Shown in pieces: positions 1 through 7,023 of a stretch of DNA of 10,820 nt. The notes under the pieces were generated by a model, which had not been told where the DNA came from, made no database searches, and was given only the letters and a program-made list of their open reading frames with translations. Position numbers and translations under genes: made by a program. The stretch is taken from contig QIJG01000264.1 in NCBI GenBank assembly GCA_003232715.1, forward strand, positions 1-10,820. The letters run 5' to 3'. Positions within the stretch are counted from its first letter, which is position 1, and every line of letters begins with the position of its first letter. Source of the stretch: Nitrospirota bacterium (GTDB lineage: Bacteria; Nitrospirota; Thermodesulfovibrionia; Thermodesulfovibrionales; JdFR-85).

Positions 1-1535
1 AGTACTATATCCGTTCCCCTGCCGGCCATGTTGGTTGCAATGGTAACGGCACCGGGACTGCCTGCCTGGGATATTATCTGGGCCTCTTTCTCGTGATACT
101 TTGCATTCAGAACAGAATGGGGAATTCCCTTCTTCTTAAGCATTTTACTGAGCAGTTCGGATTTCGAAATTGATATTGTGCCCACAAGTACGGGCTGGCC
201 TTTCTTATAACACTCCTCTATATCGTTGAGCACTGCATTAAACTTGGCATTTTCCGTTTTATAAATCATGTCGGGATAATCCTTACGTACCATCGGCTTG
301 TTAGTGGGTATCACCAGCACATCAAGGTCATAGATGTCATAGATATTTGCAAACTCTTCGGCCTCTGTATCAGCAGTGCCGGTCATCCCTGCAAGTTTGT
401 TGTACATCCGGAAATAGTTCTGGAAAGTTATAGTTGCAAGGGTCTGATTTTCGCTCTCAATTTTCACCCCCTCCTTGGCCTCAATTGCCTGATGAAGTCC
501 GTCCGACCAGCGTCTTCCGGGCATCAGCCTGCCTGTGAATTCATCCACTATGATAATCTCATAATCCACATCAAGCTTGAAGAGATGATGGGCCTTAAGT
601 GCCTGTAACACATGGTGAACAAGTTCTATATTAACGGGGTCAAAAAGATTCTCAACACCAAGGAGCTGCTCAGCCTTTATGCTCCCTTCTTCTGTGAGTA
701 TGACCGTTTTTGCCTTTTCATCTATTGTAAAGTCAACCTCGTTCTTAAGTTTCGGTGCTATCCGGTCAATCTTGTAATATTTGTCGGTTGATTCTTCCGA
801 CGGGCCTGAAATGATAAGTGGTGTCCTTGCCTCATCAATCAGGATGCTGTCCACTTCGTCAACTATTGCATAGTTCAGTTCCCTCTGGCAGTAGTCCGCA
901 ATCTCATATTTCATATTATCCCTGAGGTAATCAAAGCCAAACTCATTGTTCGTTCCATAAGTTATATCAGCACCGTAGGCCTCCTTGCGGGAACAAGGCC
1001 TGAACCTGTCATGCTGTTTGTCGTCGGAGCGGGACTCAGGGTCAAAAAGAAAAGAGGTATCGTGCTGTATAACGCCGACGGAGAGACCGAGGTGATGATA
1101 TAAAGGACTCATCCACTGGGCATCCCTCTTTGCAAGGTAATCATTGACGGTTACCACATGGACGCCCCTGCCGTCAAGGGCGTTCAGATAGACAGGCATG
1201 GTTGCAACAAGGGTCTTACCTTCACCTGTCTTCATCTCAGAGATCTTTCCCTCGTGAAGGACTATGGCACCGATAATCTGAACATCAAAGTGCCTCATAT
1301 TGAGAAGCCTCTTTGATGTCTCCCTTACGAGTGCAAATGCCTCATAGAGGAGGTCATCAAGGGTCTCCCCCTTCTCAATCCTCCGCTTAAACTCTTCCGT
1401 CTTGTCCCTTAGCTGTGTATCTGAAAGTGCAGAGATATCAGACTCCAGGCTGTTGATACGATCAACCATGGGCCAGATCCTCTTGATCTCCCTGTCATTC
1501 TTTGTCCCGAATATCTTTTTAAGAATAGAAACCAT
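1..1535 (-). CDS. secA: Preprotein translocase ATPase SecA, N-terminal 511 residues (runs off left edge)
   Basis: SecA is the cytoplasmic motor ATPase that pushes unfolded preproteins through SecYEG. The reading frame is open from the ATG at 1535 to the left edge. Family motifs are clear: Walker A MKTGEGKT (residues 101-108), the motif VNDYLAKRDAQWM (130-142), YGTNNEFGFDYLRDNM (193-208), Walker B DEVD (226-229), the preprotein cross-linking region at about 230-370, and the second nucleotide-binding fold ending in NMAGRGTDIV (502-511). The usual length is about 840-900 residues, so the rest of NBD2, the helical scaffold and wing domains and the C-terminal linker lie outside the window. The start matches other SecA N-termini. 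No strong SD precedes it, only an A-rich stretch. It lies 73 bp downstream of atpI on the same strand and may be co-transcribed with it. No disruption is seen in the visible part. Confidence 0.97.
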   Translation of the reverse strand, partial: MVSILKKIFGTKNDREIKRIWPMVDRINSLESDISALSDTQLRDKTEEFKRRIEKGETLDDLLYEAFALVRETSKRLLNMRHFDVQIIGAIVLHEGKISEMKTGEGKTLVATMPVYLNALDGRGVHVVTVNDYLAKRDAQWMSPLYHHLGLSVGVIQHDTSFLFDPESRSDDKQHDRFRPCSRKEAYGADITYGTNNEFGFDYLRDNMKYEIADYCQRELNYAIVDEVDSILIDEARTPLIISGPSEESTDKYYKIDRIAPKLKNEVDFTIDEKAKTVILTEEGSIKAEQLLGVENLFDPVNIELVHHVLQALKAHHLFKLDVDYEIIIVDEFTGRLMPGRRWSDGLHQAIEAKEGVKIESENQTLATITFQNYFRMYNKLAGMTGTADTEAEEFANIYDIYDLDVLVIPTNKPMVRKDYPDMIYKTENAKFNAVLNDIEECYKKGQPVLVGTISISKSELLSKMLKKKGIPHSVLNAKYHEKEAQIISQAGSPGAVTIATNMAGRGTDIV

Positions 1536-1608
1536 ACTTTAATTTTAAATAATCAGCGAGATTTTATGCAACAAGGATGGGGGATATTCCGGCCTGCCTT
1601 CCGTGATT

Positions 1609-1962
1609 TCACAACCTCCTTGCCTCCGCCAACCCCTCCTTCATTATTAATATAAAAACGACTGTCAGACCGGTAAGTGCGCCGAAGATATTTATGAGTC
1701 TGAAAGACAGGAGTACCGTAAGTATAATAAAGATTATCAGGAGCCTGAACATACTGAAAAAGAGGAGGTTCCCCATTGCTCCCCGGGCTGCCTCAGGATT
1801 CGTCAGGCCGAGCACCTCCCAGTGAAGGCCCTTCAGATTAACAAGGGCGAGAGCCCCACCTATCAGAATACTGAGGGGCAGTTTTTTCCATTCTATCAGG
1901 GCCGACAGGAGGGATAGGGGAATGAGGACGAAAATCGCCTGCCTATTTATCCTTTTTATCAT
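1609..1962 (-). CDS. atpI: ATP synthase subunit I-like membrane protein (AtpI/UncI type)
   Basis: This is a small, very hydrophobic protein of 117 residues from the preferred ATG at 1962, with about four predicted membrane spans. The first pair starts soon after MIKRINRQ and the last is a VVFILIMK-type segment near the C-terminus. It resembles the ATP synthase I family, whose members help assemble the c-ring or supply Mg2+/Ca2+ to the F0 sector. The link rests on hydrophobic pattern, size and its position right after atpZ. The frame is open up to an ATG at 2013, but that longer form lies almost wholly inside atpZ. Starting at 1962 leaves a 20-nt overlap, typical of translational coupling. The SD for this start is weak. 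The usual downstream partners atpB and atpE are absent; secA follows instead. Confidence 0.7.
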   Translation of the reverse strand: MIKRINRQAIFVLIPLSLLSALIEWKKLPLSILIGGALALVNLKGLHWEVLGLTNPEAARGAMGNLLFFSMFRLLIIFIILTVLLSFRLINIFGALTGLTVVFILIMKEGLAEARRL

Positions 1963-2182
1963 CTTCACGTTCCATTCTCTTTGCATACCTGAATAGCTCC
2001 AGGAACCCTGCAATTATACCCAGAATGAAAAAAATTATTGTGAGATAGGGAGTGGTTCCAAACAATTTATCAAGACCGTAACCAATAGCAAACCCCACAA
2101 AGGTAGCGGCCACGAGATTTAACGGGATTGCGCTTGCGTCCAGGAGCTGCCGCCAGAGTTCATTTTTCCTGTTTTCCCCCAT
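1943..2182 (-). CDS. atpZ: AtpZ/AtpI-family ATP synthase accessory protein
   Basis: A 79-residue protein with the layout of the 'ATPase gene 1' family: a short charged N-terminus (MGENRKNELW), a two-helix membrane hairpin at about 20-38 and 47-66, and a highly charged C-terminal tail ending DDKKDK. The family pattern is visible in GFAIGYGLDKLFGTTP (30-45), with the Gly-rich first helix, the conserved Asp and a Pro before helix 2. AtpZ works with AtpI in the membrane, next to the F1F0 ATP synthase. The ATG at 2182 has a good SD (AAGGGG, about 8 nt upstream). Its 3' end overlaps atpI. It lies 128 bp downstream of hemL. The family call is secure; the molecular role is less settled in the literature. 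Confidence 0.82.
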   Translation of the reverse strand: MGENRKNELWRQLLDASAIPLNLVAATFVGFAIGYGLDKLFGTTPYLTIIFFILGIIAGFLELFRYAKRMEREDDKKDK

Positions 2183-2310
2183 CTGTCAACCCCTTTATAG
2201 CCAAAACGGACATATTAGACCGTTGGTTTCCTGTTATTGGATCACCGACTGTTTATTATTTTTTTACTTGGGTTTTAATCCAGCAAACATCACGACAGAC
2301 ACTATAATCT

Positions 2311-3597
2311 CTATATATCTTTCATCGCCTCGTACGCAGCCACTATAGTCTTGTCAATATCCCTCCCGGAATGTGCAAGTGAGATAAACCCTGCCTCAAA
2401 CTGGCTCGGAGCAATATTAACCCCCCTTTTCAACATCCCCCTGAAGAACCTTGCAAAACTTTCAGTATCAGAAAGTTTTGCAGTACTGTAATCATGGACA
2501 CTTTTGTCCGTAAAATACGTACAGAACATGGTTCCAGCCCTGTAAAACCTTGTCTTTACCCCTGCCCGTCTTGAGGCATCTTTAAGACCCTCCTCCAATG
2601 CTCCGGCCTTATCCTCCAGCCTCTCATACACCCCTTTTTTAGAGAGTGCCTTCAGTGTCTCTATGCCCGCGGTCATGGCAAGGGGATTACCTGAAAGAGT
2701 GCCTGCCTGATACACAGGTCCCACAGGCGCAACCTGTGACATAATCTCTGCCTTACCCCCATAGGCACCTACCGGCAGACCGCCACCTATCACCTTGCCA
2801 AGACACGTCATATCAGGCTCTATGCCATAGTATGCCTGAGCCCCTCCGTAGGCGACCCTGAATCCTGTCATAACCTCATCAAAGATAAGAACAATCCCGA
2901 ATTTTTTTGTAAGCCTTCTCAAACCTTCAAGAAAACCCTTTTTCGGAAGGACACATCCCATATTGCCAACCACAGGTTCAATAATTACACAGGCTATATT
3001 CCTCCACTCCTTCTCAATAACACCTTTTACAGTCTTCATATCATTAAAGGGTACTGTCAGTGTATTCCTGGCATAAGACCCTGGAACCCCCGGACTGTCC
3101 GGAACACCAAAGGTGGCTGCACCTGAGCCTGCCTTTACTAAAAGACCGTCGGCATGACCGTGATAACATCCCTCAAACTTGACAATCCTGTCCCTTCCCG
3201 TAAACCCTCTGGCTACCCTGATTGCACTCATTGTTGCCTCAGTGCCCGAACTTACCATTCTTATTTTATCCATAGAGGGATATGCCATTAGAACCATCTC
3301 TGCAAGCTTTATTTCAAGGGCCGTCGGAGCCCCGTAACTTGTTCCCAGCTCAACCGCTGCCTTCAATGCCCTGACCACCCCGGGGTGAGCATGACCAAGT
3401 ATCATCGGACCCCAGGAAAGCACGTAATCTATATATACATTACCATCCACATCATGGATCTTCGATCCCTTTGCTGAAGCTATGAAGACAGGACTGCCCC
3501 CAACGGCCTTGAAAGCCCTTACAGGACTATTGACACCACCGGGGATGAATATTTGTGCCTTTTTAAAGAGTTTTTTGGATTTATTCCATTTTTTCAC
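2311..3597 (-). CDS. hemL: Glutamate-1-semialdehyde 2,1-aminomutase
   Basis: This PLP enzyme converts glutamate-1-semialdehyde to 5-aminolevulinate, the last step of the C5 route that feeds heme, siroheme and corrinoid synthesis in the cytoplasm. The protein has 428 residues, the normal family length. Motifs: the N-terminal PGGVNSPVRAF (19-29), SSGTEATMSAIRVAR (116-130) for phosphate binding, CYHGHAD (144-150), FDEVMTGFR (239-247) with the PLP-pyridine Asp240, and the Schiff-base lysine K268 in LGKVIGGGLPVGAYGG. The start is GTG at 3597, supported by an AAAGGGG SD ending 5 nt upstream. It is transcribed divergently from the REC-HD-GYP gene across a 161-bp gap. Presence of the enzyme implies a C5 pathway with a partner glutamyl-tRNA reductase (hemA) elsewhere. 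Confidence 0.97.
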   Translation of the reverse strand: MKKWNKSKKLFKKAQIFIPGGVNSPVRAFKAVGGSPVFIASAKGSKIHDVDGNVYIDYVLSWGPMILGHAHPGVVRALKAAVELGTSYGAPTALEIKLAEMVLMAYPSMDKIRMVSSGTEATMSAIRVARGFTGRDRIVKFEGCYHGHADGLLVKAGSGAATFGVPDSPGVPGSYARNTLTVPFNDMKTVKGVIEKEWRNIACVIIEPVVGNMGCVLPKKGFLEGLRRLTKKFGIVLIFDEVMTGFRVAYGGAQAYYGIEPDMTCLGKVIGGGLPVGAYGGKAEIMSQVAPVGPVYQAGTLSGNPLAMTAGIETLKALSKKGVYERLEDKAGALEEGLKDASRRAGVKTRFYRAGTMFCTYFTDKSVHDYSTAKLSDTESFARFFRGMLKRGVNIAPSQFEAGFISLAHSGRDIDKTIVAAYEAMKDI

Positions 3598-3649
3598 AAT
3601 TTCCCCTTTTTAATATAAATCCTTTAAATAAGCATCTTAAAACTACATA

Positions 3650-3679
3650 AACCTATCACAACCATGCTGTTTCTGTCAA
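3650..3679 (-). promoter_or_regulatory. Possible sigma70 promoter for hemL
   Basis: On the minus strand there is a perfect -35 TTGACA (3674-3679). An 18-nt spacer leads to TAGGTT (3650-3655), preceded by TGA, which resembles an extended -10. The -10 match is poor (3 of 6), so the call rests on the -35 and on the position 53 bp upstream of the GTG start. An AT-rich near-palindrome centred on AAAAGCTTTT (3692-3701) lies between this promoter and the divergent one. Confidence 0.35.
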
Positions 3680-3720
3680 AAAAACCCACTTAAAAGCTTT
3701 TTAAACAGCAATTCGTTTTC

Positions 3721-3749
3721 TTGACAAATATCTCAAAAGATGGTTTAAT
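3721..3749 (+). promoter_or_regulatory. Sigma70-type promoter for the REC-HD-GYP gene
   Basis: A consensus -35 TTGACA (3721-3726), an exact 17-nt spacer and -10 TTTAAT (3744-3749, 5 of 6 matches), with AT-rich DNA upstream that could act as an UP element. The ATG of the downstream gene is at 3759. Transcription starting 6-8 nt after the -10 would therefore begin at about 3755-3757, leaving almost no 5' leader. No SD lies between the promoter and the start codon. Confidence 0.7.
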
Positions 3750-3758
3750 TATTTAATA

Positions 3759-4808
3759 ATGATTACTAATAACATTACACCTGCAAAGGACACGGCATGC
3801 GTACTCATAGTGGATGATTTACAGTTCGATACGGAAGTGCTCAATGCAGTTTTTAAATCAGCCGACTTTCGTGTCCTTAAATCAACTCATCCGGGAGAGG
3901 CAATAGAGATCTTCGAAACTTCTCACCCCGACATTGCTATCATTGATGTTGCAATGCGCGATATCAACGGCTTTCGCTTATGTAAGATATTCAAAGACAT
4001 GGCAGGACGAAGGTTCTTTCCCGTCGTCCTCCTTACCGCTCACAGCGACAGAGAGAGCAAGATAAAAAGACTTGAATCAGGAGCCGATGAGTTTATCAGC
4101 AGACCCTTTGATCGCGGAGAATTTTTAGCCAGAGTCCGGTCTTTACTGAGATTAAAGCATCTCCATGATGAGTTGGAGCACTCAGAAAATATCATCCTTA
4201 CACTTGCAGCTACCCTTGAAGTCAGGGATCCTCACACACAAGGACATTCAACCAGGGTTGGTGAGTTCTCGAAGGAGTTTGGAGATTATCTGAGACTTTC
4301 CCTGCAAGAGCAGGAACTATTGCGTAAGGCAGGCCTCCTGCACGATATAGGAAAGATAGGATTGAGCAAGGATCTGTTCCTTAAACCACCCCCTCTCTCA
4401 GATGAAGAGATGGAAATAATAAAGAAACACACAATTATTGGAGAGCAGATCTGTAAACCCCTGTATTCACTACGGGAAGTCCTTCCGGCAATCAGACATC
4501 ACCATGAGAGGTGGGATGGGAACGGTTTCCCCGATGGACTGAAAGGTGAAGAGATACCTTTACCGGCAAGGGTCCTCTCTATAGTTGACTCCTTTGATGC
4601 CATGTTCTCCGAGCGTCTCTACCGGGAAGGCCGCACTGCCTTTGAGGTGCTGGAGGTCATGAGAGAGGAAAAACACCTCGGACAATGGGATCCACTGTTA
4701 CTTGAGCATTTTATAAAGATGATGAACCTGACAGGGCATGAACTCCTGGGACATGGCGCCGGAACTGACTTAAAATCTGATGAACAAAAGGAACCCTTAC
4801 TCCTCTGA
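3759..4808 (+). CDS. Response regulator with REC and HD-GYP domains (probable c-di-GMP phosphodiesterase)
   Basis: A 349-residue cytoplasmic two-domain regulator of the RpfG type. The REC domain (about 14-130) shows the acidic pair D19/D20, phosphoacceptor D63 (AIIDVAMRDING) and T93. The conserved lysine before Pro-Phe is an arginine here (SRPF, R115). A helical linker (130-160) leads to the HD-GYP domain (about 160-325), with GHS (162-164), LLHDIGKIG (193-201, HD pair H195/D196), K-K-H (222-224), HHHERWDGNGFPDGL (247-261) and RVLSIVDSFDAM (271-282). The GYP triad reads GFP, a common variant, and the metal ligands look intact. The family hydrolyses cyclic di-GMP, usually lowering biofilm formation and raising motility. 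No other possible start codon lies before the REC domain, so the ATG is retained although no SD precedes it. No partner kinase is adjacent. Its 3' end overlaps the methyltransferase gene. Confidence 0.93.
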   Translation: MITNNITPAKDTACVLIVDDLQFDTEVLNAVFKSADFRVLKSTHPGEAIEIFETSHPDIAIIDVAMRDINGFRLCKIFKDMAGRRFFPVVLLTAHSDRESKIKRLESGADEFISRPFDRGEFLARVRSLLRLKHLHDELEHSENIILTLAATLEVRDPHTQGHSTRVGEFSKEFGDYLRLSLQEQELLRKAGLLHDIGKIGLSKDLFLKPPPLSDEEMEIIKKHTIIGEQICKPLYSLREVLPAIRHHHERWDGNGFPDGLKGEEIPLPARVLSIVDSFDAMFSERLYREGRTAFEVLEVMREEKHLGQWDPLLLEHFIKMMNLTGHELLGHGAGTDLKSDEQKEPLLL

Positions 4809-5337
4809 TCTCCTCTACGATGTGGTCTGTACCCCCCTGGGCCACCTCTATCTGGCTTATATCCTTAAAGGAAATCAGGCAGATTCTGTTTGTCTGACAG
4901 GCATTAGTTTTAGCAGAGCCGGAAAGCGATCTACCTCTATGCCCCGGGCTCCTTATCCCCGAACCGCCCCGGTTATTGCCACAAGAAAAAGTCCCCTGCC
5001 TGAGGATATCAAAGATCGGGTCATGGAGTATTTTGAGGGAAAGCTGAGGAAGTTCGAAATCCCGTTTATCCTTTCAGGAACAGATTTTGAGAAAAAGGTC
5101 TGGCTGACATTGAATGAAATATCCTATGGACAGACCCGGACATACAAATGGCTTGCAGAGAGGCTTGGCTCTCCACGGTCTGCAAGGGCAGTCGGACAGG
5201 CCCTCGGCAAAAATCCCCTGCCTATAATTCTTCCCTGTCACAGGGTTATTCAGTCGGACGGCAAATTAGGTGGCTACTCCCCAGGTGTCGGGATCAAGAG
5301 GAGGCTCCTTGAGCTCGAATATTATAGCTCACTCTGA
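4780..5337 (+). CDS. ogt: Methylated-DNA--[protein]-cysteine S-methyltransferase (Ogt/MGMT type)
   Basis: This suicide repair protein moves a methyl group from O6-methylguanine (and O4-methylthymine) in DNA to its own cysteine. It has 185 residues. The C-terminal active domain (about 102-183) shows FEKKVWLTLNEISYGQTRTY (103-122), the helix-turn-helix and arginine finger in SARAVGQALGKNP (134-146, R136) and the active site LPCHRVIQSDGKLGGYSPG (151-169), with acceptor C153. The N-terminal domain (about 10-95) is less conserved, as usual. The ATG at 4780 overlaps the HD-GYP gene by 29 nt with only a weak SD, so translation is probably coupled to that gene. A later start is possible, but no Met occurs before residue 54. 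The ogt symbol is by family resemblance; no AdaA/AdaB fusion is present. Confidence 0.92.
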   Translation: MNKRNPYSSDLLYDVVCTPLGHLYLAYILKGNQADSVCLTGISFSRAGKRSTSMPRAPYPRTAPVIATRKSPLPEDIKDRVMEYFEGKLRKFEIPFILSGTDFEKKVWLTLNEISYGQTRTYKWLAERLGSPRSARAVGQALGKNPLPIILPCHRVIQSDGKLGGYSPGVGIKRRLLELEYYSSL

Positions 5338-5470
5338 CTTCCCCCCCCTGATAGCGATGTAGGAGGAAGTTTACAGGGTTTCTGTCCGCAATCTTACGCT
5401 CTGCCGCCAATTCCGGCTCAAATTCTTGAATTTTTTCCTTGTGTTATGTTAATGTTTATGGCATTATCTG

Positions 5471-5501
5471 AAACTGCAGCATTGACAATATCCTGCAGTT
5501 T
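5471..5501. repeat. Perfect 9-bp inverted repeat, possible operator or weak terminator
   Basis: AAACTGCAG (5471-5479) is the exact reverse complement of CTGCAGTTT (5493-5501), separated by 13 nt that contain a TTGACA hexamer (5482-5487). As RNA it would form a 9-bp hairpin followed by only a short U-run (TTTTCTG), so it is at best a weak terminator for the ogt transcript. As DNA it could be a binding site placed over a -35-like element before rpsB. No convincing -10 sits at a normal distance from that hexamer. Confidence 0.5.
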
Positions 5502-5536
5502 TCTGCGGAAAATCTAAAACACACGCCTTAAAACCT

Positions 5537-5584
5537 CTCCTGACCGGTTTCCGGGACAGATAAAAAATACCCGGAGTTCAGGGG
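5537..5584 (+). promoter_or_regulatory. Nested hairpin in the rpsB leader, candidate S2 autoregulatory element
   Basis: The outer stem CTCCTGA (5537-5543) pairs with TCAGGGG (5578-5584), seven pairs with one G-U. The inner stem TCCGGG (5550-5555) pairs with CCCGGA (5570-5575). The 14-nt apical loop is A-rich, and the internal loop is 6 nt on one side and 2 on the other. It ends 38 nt before the rpsB start. Ribosomal protein operons often carry such leaders for feedback by the encoded protein, and S2 leaders are known in other phyla. Function here is inferred from position and pairing alone. Confidence 0.45.
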
Positions 5585-5622
5585 AAGAGGCGGAGGGAAA
5601 AAACCAGGAGGACGGGAGAACT

Positions 5623-6424
5623 ATGTCAGTTGTAACAATGAAAGAGCTGTTAGAGGCCGGTGTTCATTTTGGACACCAGGTCAAGAGATGGAACCCGAAG
5701 ATGAAACGTTACATCTTTGGTGAAAGAAACGGTATCTATATTAGGCCTTGAAAACGCCTATAATTTTCTGAAAGGCCTGTCAATGTCCGGTCAGTATGTC
5801 CTGTTTGTGGGAACAAAAAAACAGGCACAGGACTCAATCAAGGACGAGACTGAAAGGGCCGGGGCTTTTTATGTAAACCAGAGATGGCTTGGCGGTATGT
5901 TGACTAATTTCACCACAATCAAGAAGAGTATAGAAAAGTTGAAAAAAGTTGAAAAAATGAAAGATGACGGCACCTATGATGCCCTTACCAAGAAAGAGGT
6001 AGCAAAACTGGAAAAGACCCGGACGAAGCTTGATAAAAACCTGGGGGGCCTTAAGGATATGCAGACCCTTCCCGGAGCTTTATTCGTTGTTGACCCAAGA
6101 AAAGAGAGGATAGCTGTTCAGGAGGCAAGAATCCTGAAAATACCCATCGTAGCTATTGTTGATACGAACTGTGACCCTGATGAGATTGACCATGTTATTC
6201 CGGGGAATGATGATGCCATAAGGGCAATAAAACTTATCACATCCAAAATGGCTGCTGCAATCCTTGAAGGAAGAGATATCCTGAACAAGGAGATAGAGGC
6301 AAAGGCTGAAGAGGCCAGGATAAAAGAAAAGATTTCGCAGGAAGAAGAAGAGATGGCGGCTCTGAATGAACCTGTAATACCACAGATAGAGGCAGCGTCA
6401 CAAAGAGAGGAGGTTGCAGAATGA
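5623..6424 (+). CDS. rpsB: 30S ribosomal protein S2, with an apparent frameshifting internal deletion
   Basis: S2 binds the 30S subunit late in assembly and helps recruit S1. The ATG at 5623 is preceded by AGGAGG and GGGAG. The first 40 residues are typical of S2 (MSVVTMKELLEAGVHFGHQ, then KRWNPKMKRYIFGERNGIYI). That frame stops at the TGA at 5749-5751. The rest of S2 continues in the +1 frame from about 5741: LGLENAYNFLKGLS, FVGTKKQAQDSI, NQRWLGGMLTNFTTI, LGGLKDMQTLPGALFVVD, IVAIVDTNCDPDEIDHVIPGNDDAIRAI, then a Glu-rich tail to the TGA at 6422-6424. What is missing is the conserved IDLQKT-type segment after GIYI. About 23 nt (or 26) appear lost, which also explains the frame change. An intact S2 would otherwise be about 270 residues. 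rpsB is normally single-copy and essential, so an assembly or consensus error is the simplest explanation, but the sequence alone cannot decide. The stop overlaps the tsf start (ATGA). Confidence 0.9.
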
Positions 6425-7023
6425 CTGTCACTGCTGATATGGTGAAGCGGTTAAGGGAGCAGACAGGAGCCGGAATGATGGACTGTAAAAAGGCCCTTTC
6501 AGAAAGTAACGGCGATTTTGAAAATGCCATAGATGTATTGAGAAAAAAAGGGCTTGCTGCTGCTGAGAAAAAGGCGGGCAGAAAGGCATCTGAAGGGCTG
6601 ATACTCTCCTATATACATATGGATAAAATCGGGGTGCTGGTAGAAGTAAATTGTGAGACTGACTTTGTCGCAAGGACCGATGATTTTCGTCAGTTTGTCA
6701 AGGACGTTGCCATGCATATAGCGGCTGCAAATCCACGGTACCTCTCAAGAGAGAATATCCCTCAGGATGTCATTGAAAGGGAGAAATCCATATACAGGGA
6801 GCAGACAAAAGACAGACCCGAACATGTTGTGGAAAAAATATTTGAAGGAAAGCTTGAAAAGTTCTATGCGGAAAATTGCCTCATGGACCAGATATTTGTA
6901 AAGGATCCGGAACAGAAGAAGAGAATCAGGGATATCGTAACCGAGATGGTCTCAAGATTTGGAGAAAACATCATTGTAAGACGTTTCACACGTTTTCAGC
7001 TTGGCGAGGAACTTGAAAATTAA
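6421..7023 (+). CDS. tsf: Translation elongation factor Ts, short form
   Basis: EF-Ts is the guanine nucleotide exchange factor that reloads EF-Tu with GTP. The protein has 200 residues. The N-terminal UBA-like domain carries TGAGMMDCKKAL (15-26), and the core carries the TDFVAR motif (80-85) that contacts EF-Tu. It then goes directly to a C-terminal module ending IIVRRFTRFQLGEELEN. It is much shorter than the roughly 280-residue E. coli form and fits the compact single-core type found in several deep-branching phyla. The ATG overlaps the rpsB stop as ATGA. A GAGGAGG SD lies 8 nt upstream, inside rpsB. The 3' end contains the start region of pyrH. Confidence 0.96.
   Translation: MTVTADMVKRLREQTGAGMMDCKKALSESNGDFENAIDVLRKKGLAAAEKKAGRKASEGLILSYIHMDKIGVLVEVNCETDFVARTDDFRQFVKDVAMHIAAANPRYLSRENIPQDVIEREKSIYREQTKDRPEHVVEKIFEGKLEKFYAENCLMDQIFVKDPEQKKRIRDIVTEMVSRFGENIIVRRFTRFQLGEELEN

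Noticed and set aside
5338..5375. ACTTCC...GGAAGT inverted repeat after ogt
   Set aside because: Six pairs around a long C-rich spacer with no T-run; not convincing as a terminator or operator.
5426..5455. Promoter for rpsB from TTGAAT at 5426-5431
   Set aside because: The hexamers at normal spacing (TTAATG, TAATGT) match the -10 poorly. A promoter probably exists in this gap but I cannot place it.
5717..6424. S2 as a shorter protein starting at the TTG at 5717
   Set aside because: The upstream frame from 5623 encodes the typical S2 N-terminus with an SD. The TTG codon falls inside that conserved region in the wrong frame, so it is a by-product of the frame lesion.
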